A stretch of 64,000 nucleotides of DNA from Ketobacter sp036337295 (GTDB taxonomy: Bacteria > Pseudomonadota > Gammaproteobacteria > Pseudomonadales > Ketobacteraceae). Location of the stretch: contig JAYZEN010000007.1 of NCBI GenBank assembly GCA_036337295.1, positions 62,001 through 126,000 on the forward strand. Reading direction: 5' to 3'. A program made the translations under genes and the position numbers. Positions within the stretch are counted from its first letter, which is position 1; every line of letters begins with the position of its first letter. Below, one piece after another: positions 1-8,711 of the stretch. The notes beneath the pieces were generated by a model. The model was not told the DNA's origin and did no database searches. It saw only the letters and a program-made list of their open reading frames with translations.

Positions 1-345
1 CAGGTGCAGTTTGATCGGCTGGCTCAATCGCAACTCTACCTGCAAGGAGTGGAGCGGATACAGAAGGGCTTGGATAAGGGCATGAATATCGCGCTGATGT
101 GTGCGGAAAAAGACCCTGCCGATTGTCACCGCAGTTTATTGATCGGGTTCGACCTGAAGCGGCGCCTGGGGCTGGAGCTGGCCCACATCACCCACGACGG
201 TGGTATCGAAACCCAACCACAACTGGAGCAGCGCATGGCGGAAACCCATGGTGCCGCTCAGGATCTGTTTGCATCGCCGGAGCAGTTGGTTGAGCTGGGT
301 TGTCAGGCGCAGTCGAAACTGAAAGCCTATCGGAGACCCGAGTGA
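1..345 (+). CDS. DUF488 family protein, C-terminal part (5' end outside window)
   Basis: The reading frame is open from the first base, so the start lies upstream. The visible 114 residues carry the DUF488 signature ALMCAEKDPADCHRSLLIG, in which a conserved Cys and the Cys-His-Arg group lie close together. The family is widespread and its biochemical function is not established. The stop codon overlaps the likely GTG start of tadA (GTGA, 342-345), which suggests translational coupling. Family membership is clear from the motif; any function would be a guess. Confidence 0.75.
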   Translation, partial: QVQFDRLAQSQLYLQGVERIQKGLDKGMNIALMCAEKDPADCHRSLLIGFDLKRRLGLELAHITHDGGIETQPQLEQRMAETHGAAQDLFASPEQLVELGCQAQSKLKAYRRPE

Positions 346-848
346 GCCAGGAGCAGGAAGATATACACTGGATGCGACGTGCGTTGGACCTGGCGCGGCA
401 GGCGGAACAGGCACAGGAGGTTCCGGTGGGAGCAGTCATTGTGCGCGATGGTGTGGTGTTGGGGGAAGGGTTCAATCAGCCCATCGCGCGTTGCGATCCT
501 ACCAGCCACGCCGAGATCGTCGCCCTGCGGCAAGCCTGTGCCAGTGAGCGCAACTACCGCATTCCCGGGGCAACCCTGTACGTGACGGTGGAGCCTTGCT
601 CCATGTGTGCCGGCGCGATTCTGCATGCGCGCATTGACCGGGTGGTGTTTGGAGCGGAAGAACCCAAGGCCGGTGCGGTGATCAGCGCCCAGCGTTTCTT
701 TGATCAACCCTTTGTGAATTATGCGGTGACCTACGAGGGCGGTTGTCTGGCGCAGGAATGCAGTGCCCTGATGAGTGATTTTTTTGCCGCGCGCCGCAAG
801 CTGAAGCGTCAGTTAAAGGCGGACCCGCCGGCAGATCCCAAGCCCTAG
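342..848 (+). CDS. tadA: tRNA-specific adenosine deaminase TadA
   Basis: TadA converts adenosine-34 of tRNA-Arg(ACG) to inosine so that one tRNA reads several Arg codons. From the GTG at 342 the protein is 168 aa, the usual family length. The zinc and catalytic residues of the deaminase fold are visible: HAE (His56, Glu58) and PCSMC (Cys86, Cys89). The frame extends upstream to 300, but that extension has no family similarity and would overlap the previous gene, so 342 is preferred. It is convergent with mltF by a 4-bp overlap, and the tadA-mltF-purL neighbourhood matches that of Escherichia coli. Confidence 0.95.
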   Translation: MSQEQEDIHWMRRALDLARQAEQAQEVPVGAVIVRDGVVLGEGFNQPIARCDPTSHAEIVALRQACASERNYRIPGATLYVTVEPCSMCAGAILHARIDRVVFGAEEPKAGAVISAQRFFDQPFVNYAVTYEGGCLAQECSALMSDFFAARRKLKRQLKADPPADPKP

Positions 849-2275
849 TGCACCAGCCCAACGCGCATGGCCACCACGCTCTGTGGGGTGGGGGTGTGGC
901 GGTGGTAATCCCGTTCCGTTGCCCACACCAGAGCCTCGTAATAACGGCGAATGTTACGCACGTACACCACCGACTGCGCACCGGAACGGGCGCGCCCGTG
1001 GCGGGTCTGACTGTAGACTTCGCGCCGCAGTAACAACGGCAGTTTCTGGCGCACATCAAACCAGTTGTCCGGGTTCATGCCGTCTTGTTTGGCCAGGCGG
1101 CGGGCGTCCATCAGGTGTCCGTAACCCACATTGTAAGCGGCAAGGGCAAACCAGGTGCGGTTGGGCTCAGCAATAGAGGCCGGCAGGCGCCGATAGAGTT
1201 TGTTGAAGTAGTGGGCGCCACCCAGAATGCTCTGTTCCGCATCCCGTCGATTGGTTACGCCCATCTCTTTGGCGGTGCGCTGGGTCAGCATCATCAGGCC
1301 CCGTACCCCGGTGGGCGAGATCGCGTTGGGGTTCCACAGGGACTCCTGGTAGCCAATGGCCGCCAGCAGTCGCCAATCCATATTCAACTCCTTCGCCACG
1401 GTTTTGAACGTATCTTCGTATTTCACCAGGCGCGAATCCAGGTGCGCCAAAAAGGTACGCGCGCCCACGTAATCAAAGGCCCGATGGCCAAAGAAGCGGA
1501 TGCGTAATTCTTCCAACGCACCGCTCTCATTGACCTCATTGAAAAACAGTTCAGCGGACGTGAACAGCGAGGCATCAGTGGCGCTGGAGAAGGCCCAGGC
1601 CAGTGGCTCCGGGTCTTTGAGTTCGAACGAGCTGCTTAATTCAGGAAACACCGAGCGATAGGTGTTGAAGACATTGGAATCCACCACCGCGAAATCCGCC
1701 TGGCCGTCGTTAACCATGTTCAACAGGGTGAGGGCAGAGCTGTTGTGTTTTTCTTCCCAGGTTAATTCCGGGTAGTCCTGCTGCAGTCGGGACAGGTTTT
1801 CCGAGTGGCTGCTGTTGGCGATCACCACCAGCTTTTTGCCCAGCAGGTCTTCCACCACCTTGGGGGTAGGTTGGTCCGAGTGAAAAATCAGTTGTTGGGT
1901 GATTTGCTGATAAGGGGAGGAAAAGCGGAACTCCCGGCTGCGTTGTGGGGTGACCGTCAGGCCCGCCGCGGCCATGTGGACCTCGCCCCGGCGCACGGCC
2001 TGCAGCAGATCCCCCAGATCCGGGTAGGTGCGGACTTTCAGTTCAACGCCCAGAAATTCGGCATAGGCTTTGGCCAGCTCGAACTCAAACCCGGTGGGGC
2101 GATCCATCTCCTGATAAAAGGTGGTGGGTCCTTCCTGGGTGGCCACAATCAGCTCCCCCGCCTGCTGGACCTGTTCCAGCAGCGGCAGATTGGGCTGGCA
2201 CGCCGGAACCAGCAGGAATCCTGCAGCCAGCGCGGCGCCCATGATTGTTCTGATCAGCCATGTAATCGAGTTCAT
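845..2275 (-). CDS. mltF: Membrane-bound lytic murein transglycosylase F
   Basis: MltF is an outer-membrane lipoprotein that cleaves peptidoglycan glycan strands to anhydromuropeptides. The 476-aa product has an N-terminal hydrophobic segment with a lipobox (LVPAC, Cys26). A domain related to amino-acid-binding periplasmic proteins follows (about residues 40-265), then an SLT domain. In the SLT domain the motif GYQESLWNP holds the catalytic Glu near residue 311, followed by GVRGLMMLT. Domain order and length match MltF. It is transcribed away from purL and towards tadA, as in other gammaproteobacteria, except that an MCP-like gene lies between mltF and purL here. Confidence 0.95.
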   Translation of the reverse strand: MNSITWLIRTIMGAALAAGFLLVPACQPNLPLLEQVQQAGELIVATQEGPTTFYQEMDRPTGFEFELAKAYAEFLGVELKVRTYPDLGDLLQAVRRGEVHMAAAGLTVTPQRSREFRFSSPYQQITQQLIFHSDQPTPKVVEDLLGKKLVVIANSSHSENLSRLQQDYPELTWEEKHNSSALTLLNMVNDGQADFAVVDSNVFNTYRSVFPELSSSFELKDPEPLAWAFSSATDASLFTSAELFFNEVNESGALEELRIRFFGHRAFDYVGARTFLAHLDSRLVKYEDTFKTVAKELNMDWRLLAAIGYQESLWNPNAISPTGVRGLMMLTQRTAKEMGVTNRRDAEQSILGGAHYFNKLYRRLPASIAEPNRTWFALAAYNVGYGHLMDARRLAKQDGMNPDNWFDVRQKLPLLLRREVYSQTRHGRARSGAQSVVYVRNIRRYYEALVWATERDYHRHTPTPQSVVAMRVGLVH

Positions 2276-2657
2276 AATCCGAGTTCGTGTTGCTACTGAA
2301 TCCCTGTCGCGTCGTTAGACGCTTGTCTGTCCCAATGGTGCCCAATGCAGTCAATGTTGACCCTGTTCCGCACATCCTGCGGGGTGAGCTAAACGCCTGT
2401 TTTATCCCGCCCCGCAAGGACAGGGGTCACAAAAGAGCAGTTAACCTGCTCAAAATTTGTATAAAAAGTGAACGAATTATATAGGCATCCCGGCCTGAAG
2501 TCGACTTCATTATGTAACAGATCGCATAAAGAGCCTGCTTTATATACAAATTACGAATTTAAATGTGATGTATTTTACACTTGAACGGTTTTGCAGCCTT
2601 ATCCGTCCTTGCCTACGCTTAAGTGATGGACTGAATCGACTGTGAGGGGCATGACAA
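2276..2657. other. Divergent spacer between mltF and the MCP gene, with a 14-bp palindrome
   Basis: This 382-bp AT-rich stretch holds no convincing gene. A perfect 14-bp palindrome, tgaagtcgacttca, lies at 2496-2509. Upstream of it, TTTGTA (2456) and TATATA (2478) are spaced by 16 bp and could form a plus-strand promoter, though the match is modest. Regulatory use of either element is inference. Confidence 0.4.
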
Positions 2658-3794
2658 ATGGCTGCCAATGTAAAGAACGTGGGCGCTTTGGCCGGTTTCG
2701 GCGTGGTACAGCTGGGCTATCTGGCCTGGGCTGTGGCGGGCTCAGAGGGCATGATGGCAACCTTGGGTGGGGCAGTGGTGTTGGCGCTGATATCCGGTGC
2801 CGTGGCGCTGGCTGCGATGAACCAGGGAGCCCGTGGCGAAGACAGTGCCAGCGTGTTCCTGCGGGAGGTGTTGTCCGGCCAAAAACGGCTGGATAGCCGG
2901 CTGGAAGAGGAGGGTCCTGTTGCCCAGGCCGTCAACGAAACCATGGCCCATTTTCAGGAAGTGTTTGAACGGGTGTCCGGCAACCTGGACCGCATCAAGG
3001 TGATGAGCCGTGAACTGAGTAAATTATCCGGCTCCGGCAGCACCAATATCGACCGCGAGATCCAGGAGGTCCTGGAGGCCACTTCCACCATGGGGGCCGC
3101 TGTGCACGACGCCTCCCAGAATGCCGCCACCGCGGCCCAGGCCGCCCGGGATGCCAGCTCGGAGGCGGACAGTGGCCAACAGGTGGTGAATAACGTCACC
3201 AACGCCATACATTCTCTGGCCGATGAGGTCGAGCGTGCTGCCACTGCCATTCAAAAGCTGGAAGCGGACACAGAATCCATTGGTGCGATCCTGGAAGTCA
3301 TTCGGGGGATTGCAGACCAGACTAACCTGCTGGCGTTGAATGCCGCCATTGAAGCCGCCCGGGCCGGAGAGCAGGGCCGCGGTTTTGCGGTGGTGGCCGA
3401 TGAGGTGCGGACCCTGGCCCAGCGCACCCAGGAGGCGACCCAGGAAATCAATGACATGATTGCCCGGTTGCAGGATGGTTCGAAAAACGCTGTGGGAGTC
3501 ATGGCGGAAGGGCGCAAGCAGGCCGAGCGCAGTGTGGAGCAGGCGCTGAAGGCCGGTGAATCGCTGCAGGCCATCACCGGGGCCATTGCCTCCATCAGTG
3601 CCATGAACGAGCAGATTGCGGCGGCGGTGGAACAGCAGACCGCGGCCGCGGATGCCATCAACCGGACGCTCCATAGCATGGGAGACGTGACAACAGGCAA
3701 GGCCAATCACGGCCAGGAACTGGGCCGGCTGAAGCAGGAGATCGAAAGCACCGCCGGCGAATTGGAAAACATCGTCAATCGTTACGTGGGTTAA
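2658..3794 (+). CDS. Methyl-accepting chemotaxis protein-like transducer without a periplasmic domain
   Basis: This 378-aa protein begins with two hydrophobic segments (about residues 10-28 and 35-53) joined by a very short loop. The rest is a long helical cytoplasmic signalling domain. The hairpin tip from about residue 219, ADQTNLLALNAAIEAARAGE followed by GRGFAVVADEVRTLAQRT, is the conserved region that contacts CheA and CheW. There is no periplasmic ligand domain and no clear HAMP. The input may therefore be intramembrane, internal or supplied by a partner. Start: ATG with GAGGGG about 10 bp upstream. It interrupts the usual mltF-purL adjacency. Confidence 0.88.
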   Translation: MAANVKNVGALAGFGVVQLGYLAWAVAGSEGMMATLGGAVVLALISGAVALAAMNQGARGEDSASVFLREVLSGQKRLDSRLEEEGPVAQAVNETMAHFQEVFERVSGNLDRIKVMSRELSKLSGSGSTNIDREIQEVLEATSTMGAAVHDASQNAATAAQAARDASSEADSGQQVVNNVTNAIHSLADEVERAATAIQKLEADTESIGAILEVIRGIADQTNLLALNAAIEAARAGEQGRGFAVVADEVRTLAQRTQEATQEINDMIARLQDGSKNAVGVMAEGRKQAERSVEQALKAGESLQAITGAIASISAMNEQIAAAVEQQTAAADAINRTLHSMGDVTTGKANHGQELGRLKQEIESTAGELENIVNRYVG

Positions 3795-3806
3795 GCCCAT
3801 TGGGTG

Positions 3807-3826
3807 GCACCCCGGCAGCGGGGTGC
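3807..3826 (+). terminator. Hairpin after the MCP-like gene
   Basis: gcacccc and ggggtgc form a 7-bp stem with a six-base loop just after the stop codon, followed by a weakly T-rich run (ttcctgttct). It is a plausible but weak intrinsic terminator. Confidence 0.5.
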
Positions 3827-3842
3827 TTCCTGTTCTCATTGC

Positions 3843-3880
3843 CCCGTCGATTCTGGCTAGTCCCGTCGATTCTGGTTAGT
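3843..3880. repeat. 19-bp tandem duplication upstream of purL
   Basis: The unit cccgtcgattctggctagt is followed directly by a second copy with one change (c to t). It lies in the 211-bp spacer before purL. No function is evident. Confidence 0.85.
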
Positions 3881-4005
3881 CCATCGCCCCAACTCTGGTG
3901 TCGATTGCGGGCATCAGGAAAGGCCGTTGCGCCTTTCTCCCCCCTGACACTTCCTTTATAATCCCGCCTTTCCGAATTCCACTCCTATGACCAGCCGAGA
4001 CCCTG

Positions 4006-7000
4006 ATGTTACAACTTCGTGGTGCCCCCGCTTTATCGTCTTTCCGTCACGCCAAACTGCTCGCCGAGCTTCAGGCTCAAGTGCCTGAAATAAAAGATGT
4101 TTATGCTGAGTATGTGCACTTTGCCGAAGTCCTGGAGCCGTTGACCACCAGCGAAAATGAAGTGCTGCAGACGATTCTTCAGTACGGGCCCAGCGAACGC
4201 GTACAGGAGCCAGCGGGCCAGTTGGTGCTGGTGGTGCCCCGCCCCGGAACGATTTCCCCCTGGTCCTCCAAGGCCAGCGACATTGCCCACAACTGTGGTT
4301 TGAGCAAGGTGCAGCGACTGGAGCGGGGTGTGGCCTATTACCTGGCGGGGTCGCTGAGTACGGAGCAGTTCCAAGCCGCCGCCGCGGTGTTGCACGATCG
4401 CATGGTGGAAGCGGTGCTGACCGATCTGGATCAGGCTGAGGCGTTGTTCCGTCACGATCAACCGGCCCCCATGACCCAGGTGGACATTTTACGCGGTGGC
4501 CGCGATGCCTTGGCGAAGGCCAACGTCGAGCTGGGTCTGGCCCTGGCGGACGACGAAATCGATTACCTGGTAGAAAGCTTCAACGAACTGAAGCGCAACC
4601 CCACCGACGTGGAGCTGATGATGTTCGCTCAGGCGAACTCCGAGCACTGCCGCCACAAGATCTTCAACGCCGACTGGGTGGTGGATGGCGAAGCCCAAAG
4701 CCACTCCCTGTTCAAAATGATCAAGAACACCTATCAGTGTGGGGGCGAGGGCGTGCTGTCGGCCTACGCCGATAACGCCGCGGTGATCGAAGGCCCGGTG
4801 GCGGGGCGGTTCTACCCCAACCCCCAATCCAAAGCCTACGAATTCAATCAGGAGCCCGTGCACATCCTGATGAAGGTCGAAACCCACAACCACCCCACGG
4901 CCATTGCGCCGTTCCCCGGTGCCTCTACCGGTGCTGGGGGTGAGATTCGCGATGAAGGCGCCACCGGCCGGGGTTCGCGCCCGAAAGCGGGCCTGACCGG
5001 CTTTACCGTGTCCAACCTGAACATCCCCGGTTTCACGCAGCCGTGGGAAGGCAACTACGGCAAGCCCGGCCGCATCGTGTCCGCGTTGGACATCATGATC
5101 GAAGGCCCCTTGGGCGGTGCCGGTTTCAACAACGAATTCGGCCGTCCCAACATCAATGGCTACTTCCGCACCTATGAGCAGAACGTCACCACGGTGAACG
5201 GGCAAGAAGTGCGCGGTTACCACAAGCCCATCATGATCGCGGGCGGTTACGGCAACATCAAAGCCGAGCACGTCGAAAAAGGCGGCATCCCGGTGGGCGC
5301 CAAACTGATCGTGCTGGGTGGCCCGGCCATGTTGATCGGCCTGGGCGGTGGCGCGGCCTCCTCCATGGCCACCGGCGCCAGTGCCGAGGATCTGGATTTT
5401 GCCTCGGTGCAGCGGGACAACCCCGAAATCGAGCGCCGTTGTCAGGAGGTCATCGATCAGTGCTGGCAGCGGGGCGAGGCCAACCCCATCAGCTTTATTC
5501 ACGACGTGGGCGCGGGCGGTTTGAGTAACGCCATGCCCGAGCTGGTGAAAGACGGCGGCCGCGGCGGCAAGTTCGAGCTGCGCAACGTGCCCAACGACGA
5601 ACCCGGCATGTCTCCGCTGGCGATCTGGTGTAACGAATCCCAGGAGCGCTATGTGATGGCGGTGGCGCCCGAGAACCTGGCGGAATTCGACGCCATCTGT
5701 AAGCGGGAGCGCTGCCCCTATGCCGTGATCGGTGAGGCCACCGAAGCAATGCACCTCACTGTGCACGACGACCATTTCAGCAACAACCCGGTGGATTTGC
5801 CCATGCCGGTGCTGTTCGGCAAGCCGCCCAAAATGCTGCGGGAATACAACCAGCAAACGGCCGAGCTGCCCGCGCTGGATCTGTCGGGCGTGGATGTGAA
5901 AGACGCCGCCTACCGCGTGCTGCGCCTGCCTGCCGTGGCCAGCAAAAAATTCCTCATCACCATTGGCGACCGCACGGTAACCGGCCTGGTAACCCGCGAT
6001 CAGTTTGTGGGCCCCTGGCAGGTGCCGGTGTCCGATCTGGCGGTGACCACCACCACCCTGGACACCTACACCGGCGAAGCCATGGCCATGGGGGAGCGCA
6101 CCCCGGCGGCCTTGATCAACGCACCCGCGTCTGGCCGCATGGCCATCGGTGAGGCCATCACCAACATCGCCTGCGCCCGCATCGGCAAGCTGTCCGACGT
6201 GCGCCTGTCGGCCAACTGGATGTGCGCCGCCGGTTACCCCGGTGAAGATCAAGCCCTGTTCGAGACGGTGAAAACCGTGGGTATGGAGCTGTGCCCCGAG
6301 CTGGGCATCACCATCCCGGTGGGCAAGGATTCCATGTCCATGCGCACCGTGTGGGAAGACGACGGCGAGCAGAAGAGCGTGACCGCGCCCCTGTCGCTGA
6401 TCATCTCGGCGTTCTCACCCGTGTTGGACGTGCGCAAAACCGTCACGCCGCAATTGCAAACCGGCACCGACAGCCGCCTGCTGTTGATCGACTTAGGCAA
6501 CGGCAAAAACCGCTTGGGCGCCACGGCGTTGGCGCAGGTGTACAACCAGCTCGGTAACGATTGCGCCGATGTGGACAGCGGCGCTCAGCTGAAAGCCTTC
6601 TTCAATTTGATTCAAGCCCTGTTGCAGGATGACAAACTGCTGGCCTACCACGATCGCTCCGACGGCGGTCTGCTGGCCACCCTGTGTGAGATGGCGTTCG
6701 CCGGTCACAGTGGTCTGAGCGTCGACGTGTCGGCACTGGGTGACGTGGTGCCCGCCCTGTTCAATGAAGAACTGGGTGCGGTGATTCAAGTGAGCGCGGC
6801 CGATGCGGCAGCCATTTTGGCGCAAGCCCAGCAAGCCGGGTTGAGCGCCTTTGACTTGGGTGCACCGGTGGATGGCGAGCAGGTCACCATTGCTCACAAC
6901 GGCCAAACCGTGTTGGCGGAATCGCGCATTGCGCTGGAGCAGGCCTGGGCCGAAACCAGTTTCCGCATTCAAAGTCTGCGGGACAACAGTGCTTGTGCCC

Positions 7001-7881
7001 AACAGGAATTCGACCAAATCGCCCGCGCCGATGATCCGGGTTTCTCACCCAAGCTGAGCTTTGACCCACAAGACAACGTGGCGGCCCCCATGATCAACAC
7101 CGGGGCAACGCCGAAGGTGGCTGTGCTGCGGGAGCAGGGCGTAAACGGCCACATCGAAATGGCCGGTGCCTTCCACGCGGCGGGCTTCACGCCCATCGAC
7201 GTGCACATGAGCGACATCCTGACCGGCAAGATCACCCTGGATGACTTCCACGGCCTGGTGGCCTGTGGTGGTTTCTCTTACGGTGACGTTCTGGGTGCCG
7301 GTGAAGGCTGGGCCAAGTCAATCCTGTTCAACAGCCTGGCGCGGGATCAGTTCGCTGCGTTCTTCCAGCGCGACAACGCCTTTGCGCTGGGGGTGTGTAA
7401 CGGCTGTCAGATGATGAGCAACCTGCATTCGCTGATTCCCGGTGCCGACTACTGGCCCCATTTTGTGCGCAACCAGTCCGAGCGCTTTGAAGCGCGGGTG
7501 AGCATGGTCGAGGTGCAGCAATCCAACTCCATTCTGCTGCAAGGCATGGAAGGCTCCCAGCTGCCCATCGCCGTGGCCCACGGTGAAGGTCGCGCCGAGT
7601 TCAAGGCAGCGGATCAAATCGCCCAGGCACAGCAAGCAGGCGGCATCGCCCTGCGCTATGTGGACAACTGGGGCAGCGTGACCGAAACCTACCCGGCCAA
7701 CCCCAACGGCTCGCCGCAGGGCATCACCGGCCTCACCAACGCCGATGGCCGCGTCACCATCATGATGCCGCACCCGGAGCGGGTGTATCGCACGGTGCAA
7801 AACTCCTGGTATCCAAAAGAATGGGGACAAGACGGCGTTTGGCTGCGATTATTCCGTAACGGGCGCAAGTGGTTGGGTTAA
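4006..7881 (+). CDS. purL: Phosphoribosylformylglycinamidine synthase (single-chain)
   Basis: This large FGAM synthase catalyses the fourth step of purine synthesis: FGAR plus glutamine and ATP gives FGAM. The 1291-aa length fits the fused gammaproteobacterial form (E. coli about 1295). It comprises a PurS-like N-terminus, two AIR-synthase-like halves (for example HNHPTAIAPFPGASTGAGGE) and a C-terminal glutaminase domain. The glutaminase nucleophile is Cys1131 in GVCNGCQMM, with HGEGR at His1192 and a terminal PHPERVYR. The start MLQLRGAPALSSFR aligns with the family N-terminus. It appears monocistronic, with a 19-bp tandem repeat upstream and a hairpin downstream. Confidence 0.97.
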   Translation: MLQLRGAPALSSFRHAKLLAELQAQVPEIKDVYAEYVHFAEVLEPLTTSENEVLQTILQYGPSERVQEPAGQLVLVVPRPGTISPWSSKASDIAHNCGLSKVQRLERGVAYYLAGSLSTEQFQAAAAVLHDRMVEAVLTDLDQAEALFRHDQPAPMTQVDILRGGRDALAKANVELGLALADDEIDYLVESFNELKRNPTDVELMMFAQANSEHCRHKIFNADWVVDGEAQSHSLFKMIKNTYQCGGEGVLSAYADNAAVIEGPVAGRFYPNPQSKAYEFNQEPVHILMKVETHNHPTAIAPFPGASTGAGGEIRDEGATGRGSRPKAGLTGFTVSNLNIPGFTQPWEGNYGKPGRIVSALDIMIEGPLGGAGFNNEFGRPNINGYFRTYEQNVTTVNGQEVRGYHKPIMIAGGYGNIKAEHVEKGGIPVGAKLIVLGGPAMLIGLGGGAASSMATGASAEDLDFASVQRDNPEIERRCQEVIDQCWQRGEANPISFIHDVGAGGLSNAMPELVKDGGRGGKFELRNVPNDEPGMSPLAIWCNESQERYVMAVAPENLAEFDAICKRERCPYAVIGEATEAMHLTVHDDHFSNNPVDLPMPVLFGKPPKMLREYNQQTAELPALDLSGVDVKDAAYRVLRLPAVASKKFLITIGDRTVTGLVTRDQFVGPWQVPVSDLAVTTTTLDTYTGEAMAMGERTPAALINAPASGRMAIGEAITNIACARIGKLSDVRLSANWMCAAGYPGEDQALFETVKTVGMELCPELGITIPVGKDSMSMRTVWEDDGEQKSVTAPLSLIISAFSPVLDVRKTVTPQLQTGTDSRLLLIDLGNGKNRLGATALAQVYNQLGNDCADVDSGAQLKAFFNLIQALLQDDKLLAYHDRSDGGLLATLCEMAFAGHSGLSVDVSALGDVVPALFNEELGAVIQVSAADAAAILAQAQQAGLSAFDLGAPVDGEQVTIAHNGQTVLAESRIALEQAWAETSFRIQSLRDNSACAQQEFDQIARADDPGFSPKLSFDPQDNVAAPMINTGATPKVAVLREQGVNGHIEMAGAFHAAGFTPIDVHMSDILTGKITLDDFHGLVACGGFSYGDVLGAGEGWAKSILFNSLARDQFAAFFQRDNAFALGVCNGCQMMSNLHSLIPGADYWPHFVRNQSERFEARVSMVEVQQSNSILLQGMEGSQLPIAVAHGEGRAEFKAADQIAQAQQAGGIALRYVDNWGSVTETYPANPNGSPQGITGLTNADGRVTIMMPHPERVYRTVQNSWYPKEWGQDGVWLRLFRNGRKWLG

Positions 7882-7904
7882 GTTCAAACGGCGTTTCCAA
7901 GCTT

Positions 7905-7930
7905 GAAGTGCAGGGTCCGCCTTGCACTTC
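7905..7930 (+). terminator. Hairpin after purL
   Basis: gaagtgca and tgcacttc form a perfect 8-bp stem with a ten-base loop, 24 bp after the purL stop. There is no T-run after it, so it may be a weak terminator or an mRNA 3'-end stabiliser. Confidence 0.5.
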
Positions 7931-7961
7931 TCCCAACCCGAATGGTGTCCAACCAACATAA

Positions 7962-7989
7962 TTCTTTCAAAATAGTTCTTTCAAAATAA
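7962..7989. repeat. 14-bp tandem duplication
   Basis: ttctttcaaaatag is followed directly by ttctttcaaaataa, immediately before the Shine-Dalgarno of the next gene. It is one of several short tandem duplications in the spacers of this window. Confidence 0.8.
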
Positions 7990-8008
7990 CAAGAAGAGGA
8001 ATCAAAGA

Positions 8009-8371
8009 ATGCGCTGCCTGTTCTCTATCGCCCTCCTGATCTCATCGACGCACCTGCTGACCGCCTGCAGCAACAGTGATGCCCAGCGTCAGCAACTGGC
8101 GCAAGATCATGTGCGCAAGCTCAACAAGGCTTCCGAATTCTTTTATGTCGAACACAAGAAGTGCCCCGAATCTGCTAATGATCTGGCGCGCCTGTTTACC
8201 GGCAAGGATGAGAACAGCACCGACTTCTCCAAAGACCCTTGGGGCAACGATTTTGTGATGTACAAAGCCCACAACGGCAAGGCCTGCCATTTCAAATCCC
8301 TGGGTGCCGATGGTAAAGAGGGTGGTGCGGGCATGGCGGCTGATATCCTGCAAGCGGATGCGGCCGGCTGA
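8009..8371 (+). CDS. Lipoprotein carrying a type II secretion pseudopilin (GspG-like) C-terminal motif
   Basis: The 120-aa product starts with a lipoprotein signal peptide (LLTAC, lipobox Cys20) in place of a type IV prepilin leader. Its second half contains DPWGNDFVMY and FKSLGADGKEGGAGMAADI. These closely resemble the calcium-binding end of GspG, the major pseudopilin of type II secretion. A membrane-anchored lipoprotein with this fold cannot be processed by prepilin peptidase, so it is probably not a filament subunit. No other secretion gene is nearby. It overlaps the next gene by one base (TGATG), so the two are likely co-translated. The motif is clear; the role is unknown. Confidence 0.8.
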   Translation: MRCLFSIALLISSTHLLTACSNSDAQRQQLAQDHVRKLNKASEFFYVEHKKCPESANDLARLFTGKDENSTDFSKDPWGNDFVMYKAHNGKACHFKSLGADGKEGGAGMAADILQADAAG

Positions 8372-8682
8372 TGTACAAGCTGGTTTTCTTCGTTCCAGAG
8401 GAACACAAAGAGGCGGTAAAAGCGGCGGTGTTTGCCACCGGTGCCGGGAAAATTGGTGACTATGACGCTTGCTGTTGGGAAGTCATCGGGCAGGGCCAGT
8501 TTCGCCCGCTGGCGGGTGCCAACCCGTTCATCGGTGCAACCGGCAACCTGGAAACCGTTGCAGAGTATCGCGTGGAATTGGTGTGCCACGATGACTTGAT
8601 TCGCAAGGCCGTGGCGGCCCTGAAATCCGCTCACCCCTATGAAGAACCGGCCTACGATGTGATCAAGCTGGAAACGCTTTAG
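8371..8682 (+). CDS. YqfO/NIF3-type small protein (CutA-like fold)
   Basis: This 103-aa protein matches the stand-alone version of the domain inserted in NIF3/YqfO proteins. Recognisable pieces are MYKLVFFVPEEHKEAVKAA, GAGKIGDYDACCW and the C-terminal HPYEEPAYDVIKLE. Members of this family are small soluble proteins with a CutA-like fold, sometimes proposed to bind metal or nucleotide, with no confirmed activity. Its start overlaps the stop of the pseudopilin-like lipoprotein gene, so the pair forms a small operon. It is convergent with the sensor kinase gene downstream. Confidence 0.85.
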   Translation: MYKLVFFVPEEHKEAVKAAVFATGAGKIGDYDACCWEVIGQGQFRPLAGANPFIGATGNLETVAEYRVELVCHDDLIRKAVAALKSAHPYEEPAYDVIKLETL

Positions 8683-8711
8683 TGGGAATCGGCAGTGCCT
8701 GGGTGCAGTGC

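Noticed and set aside
4489..6252. 587-aa minus-strand frame inside purL
   Set aside because: It is a shadow frame of a highly conserved purine gene and is rich in His and Gly.
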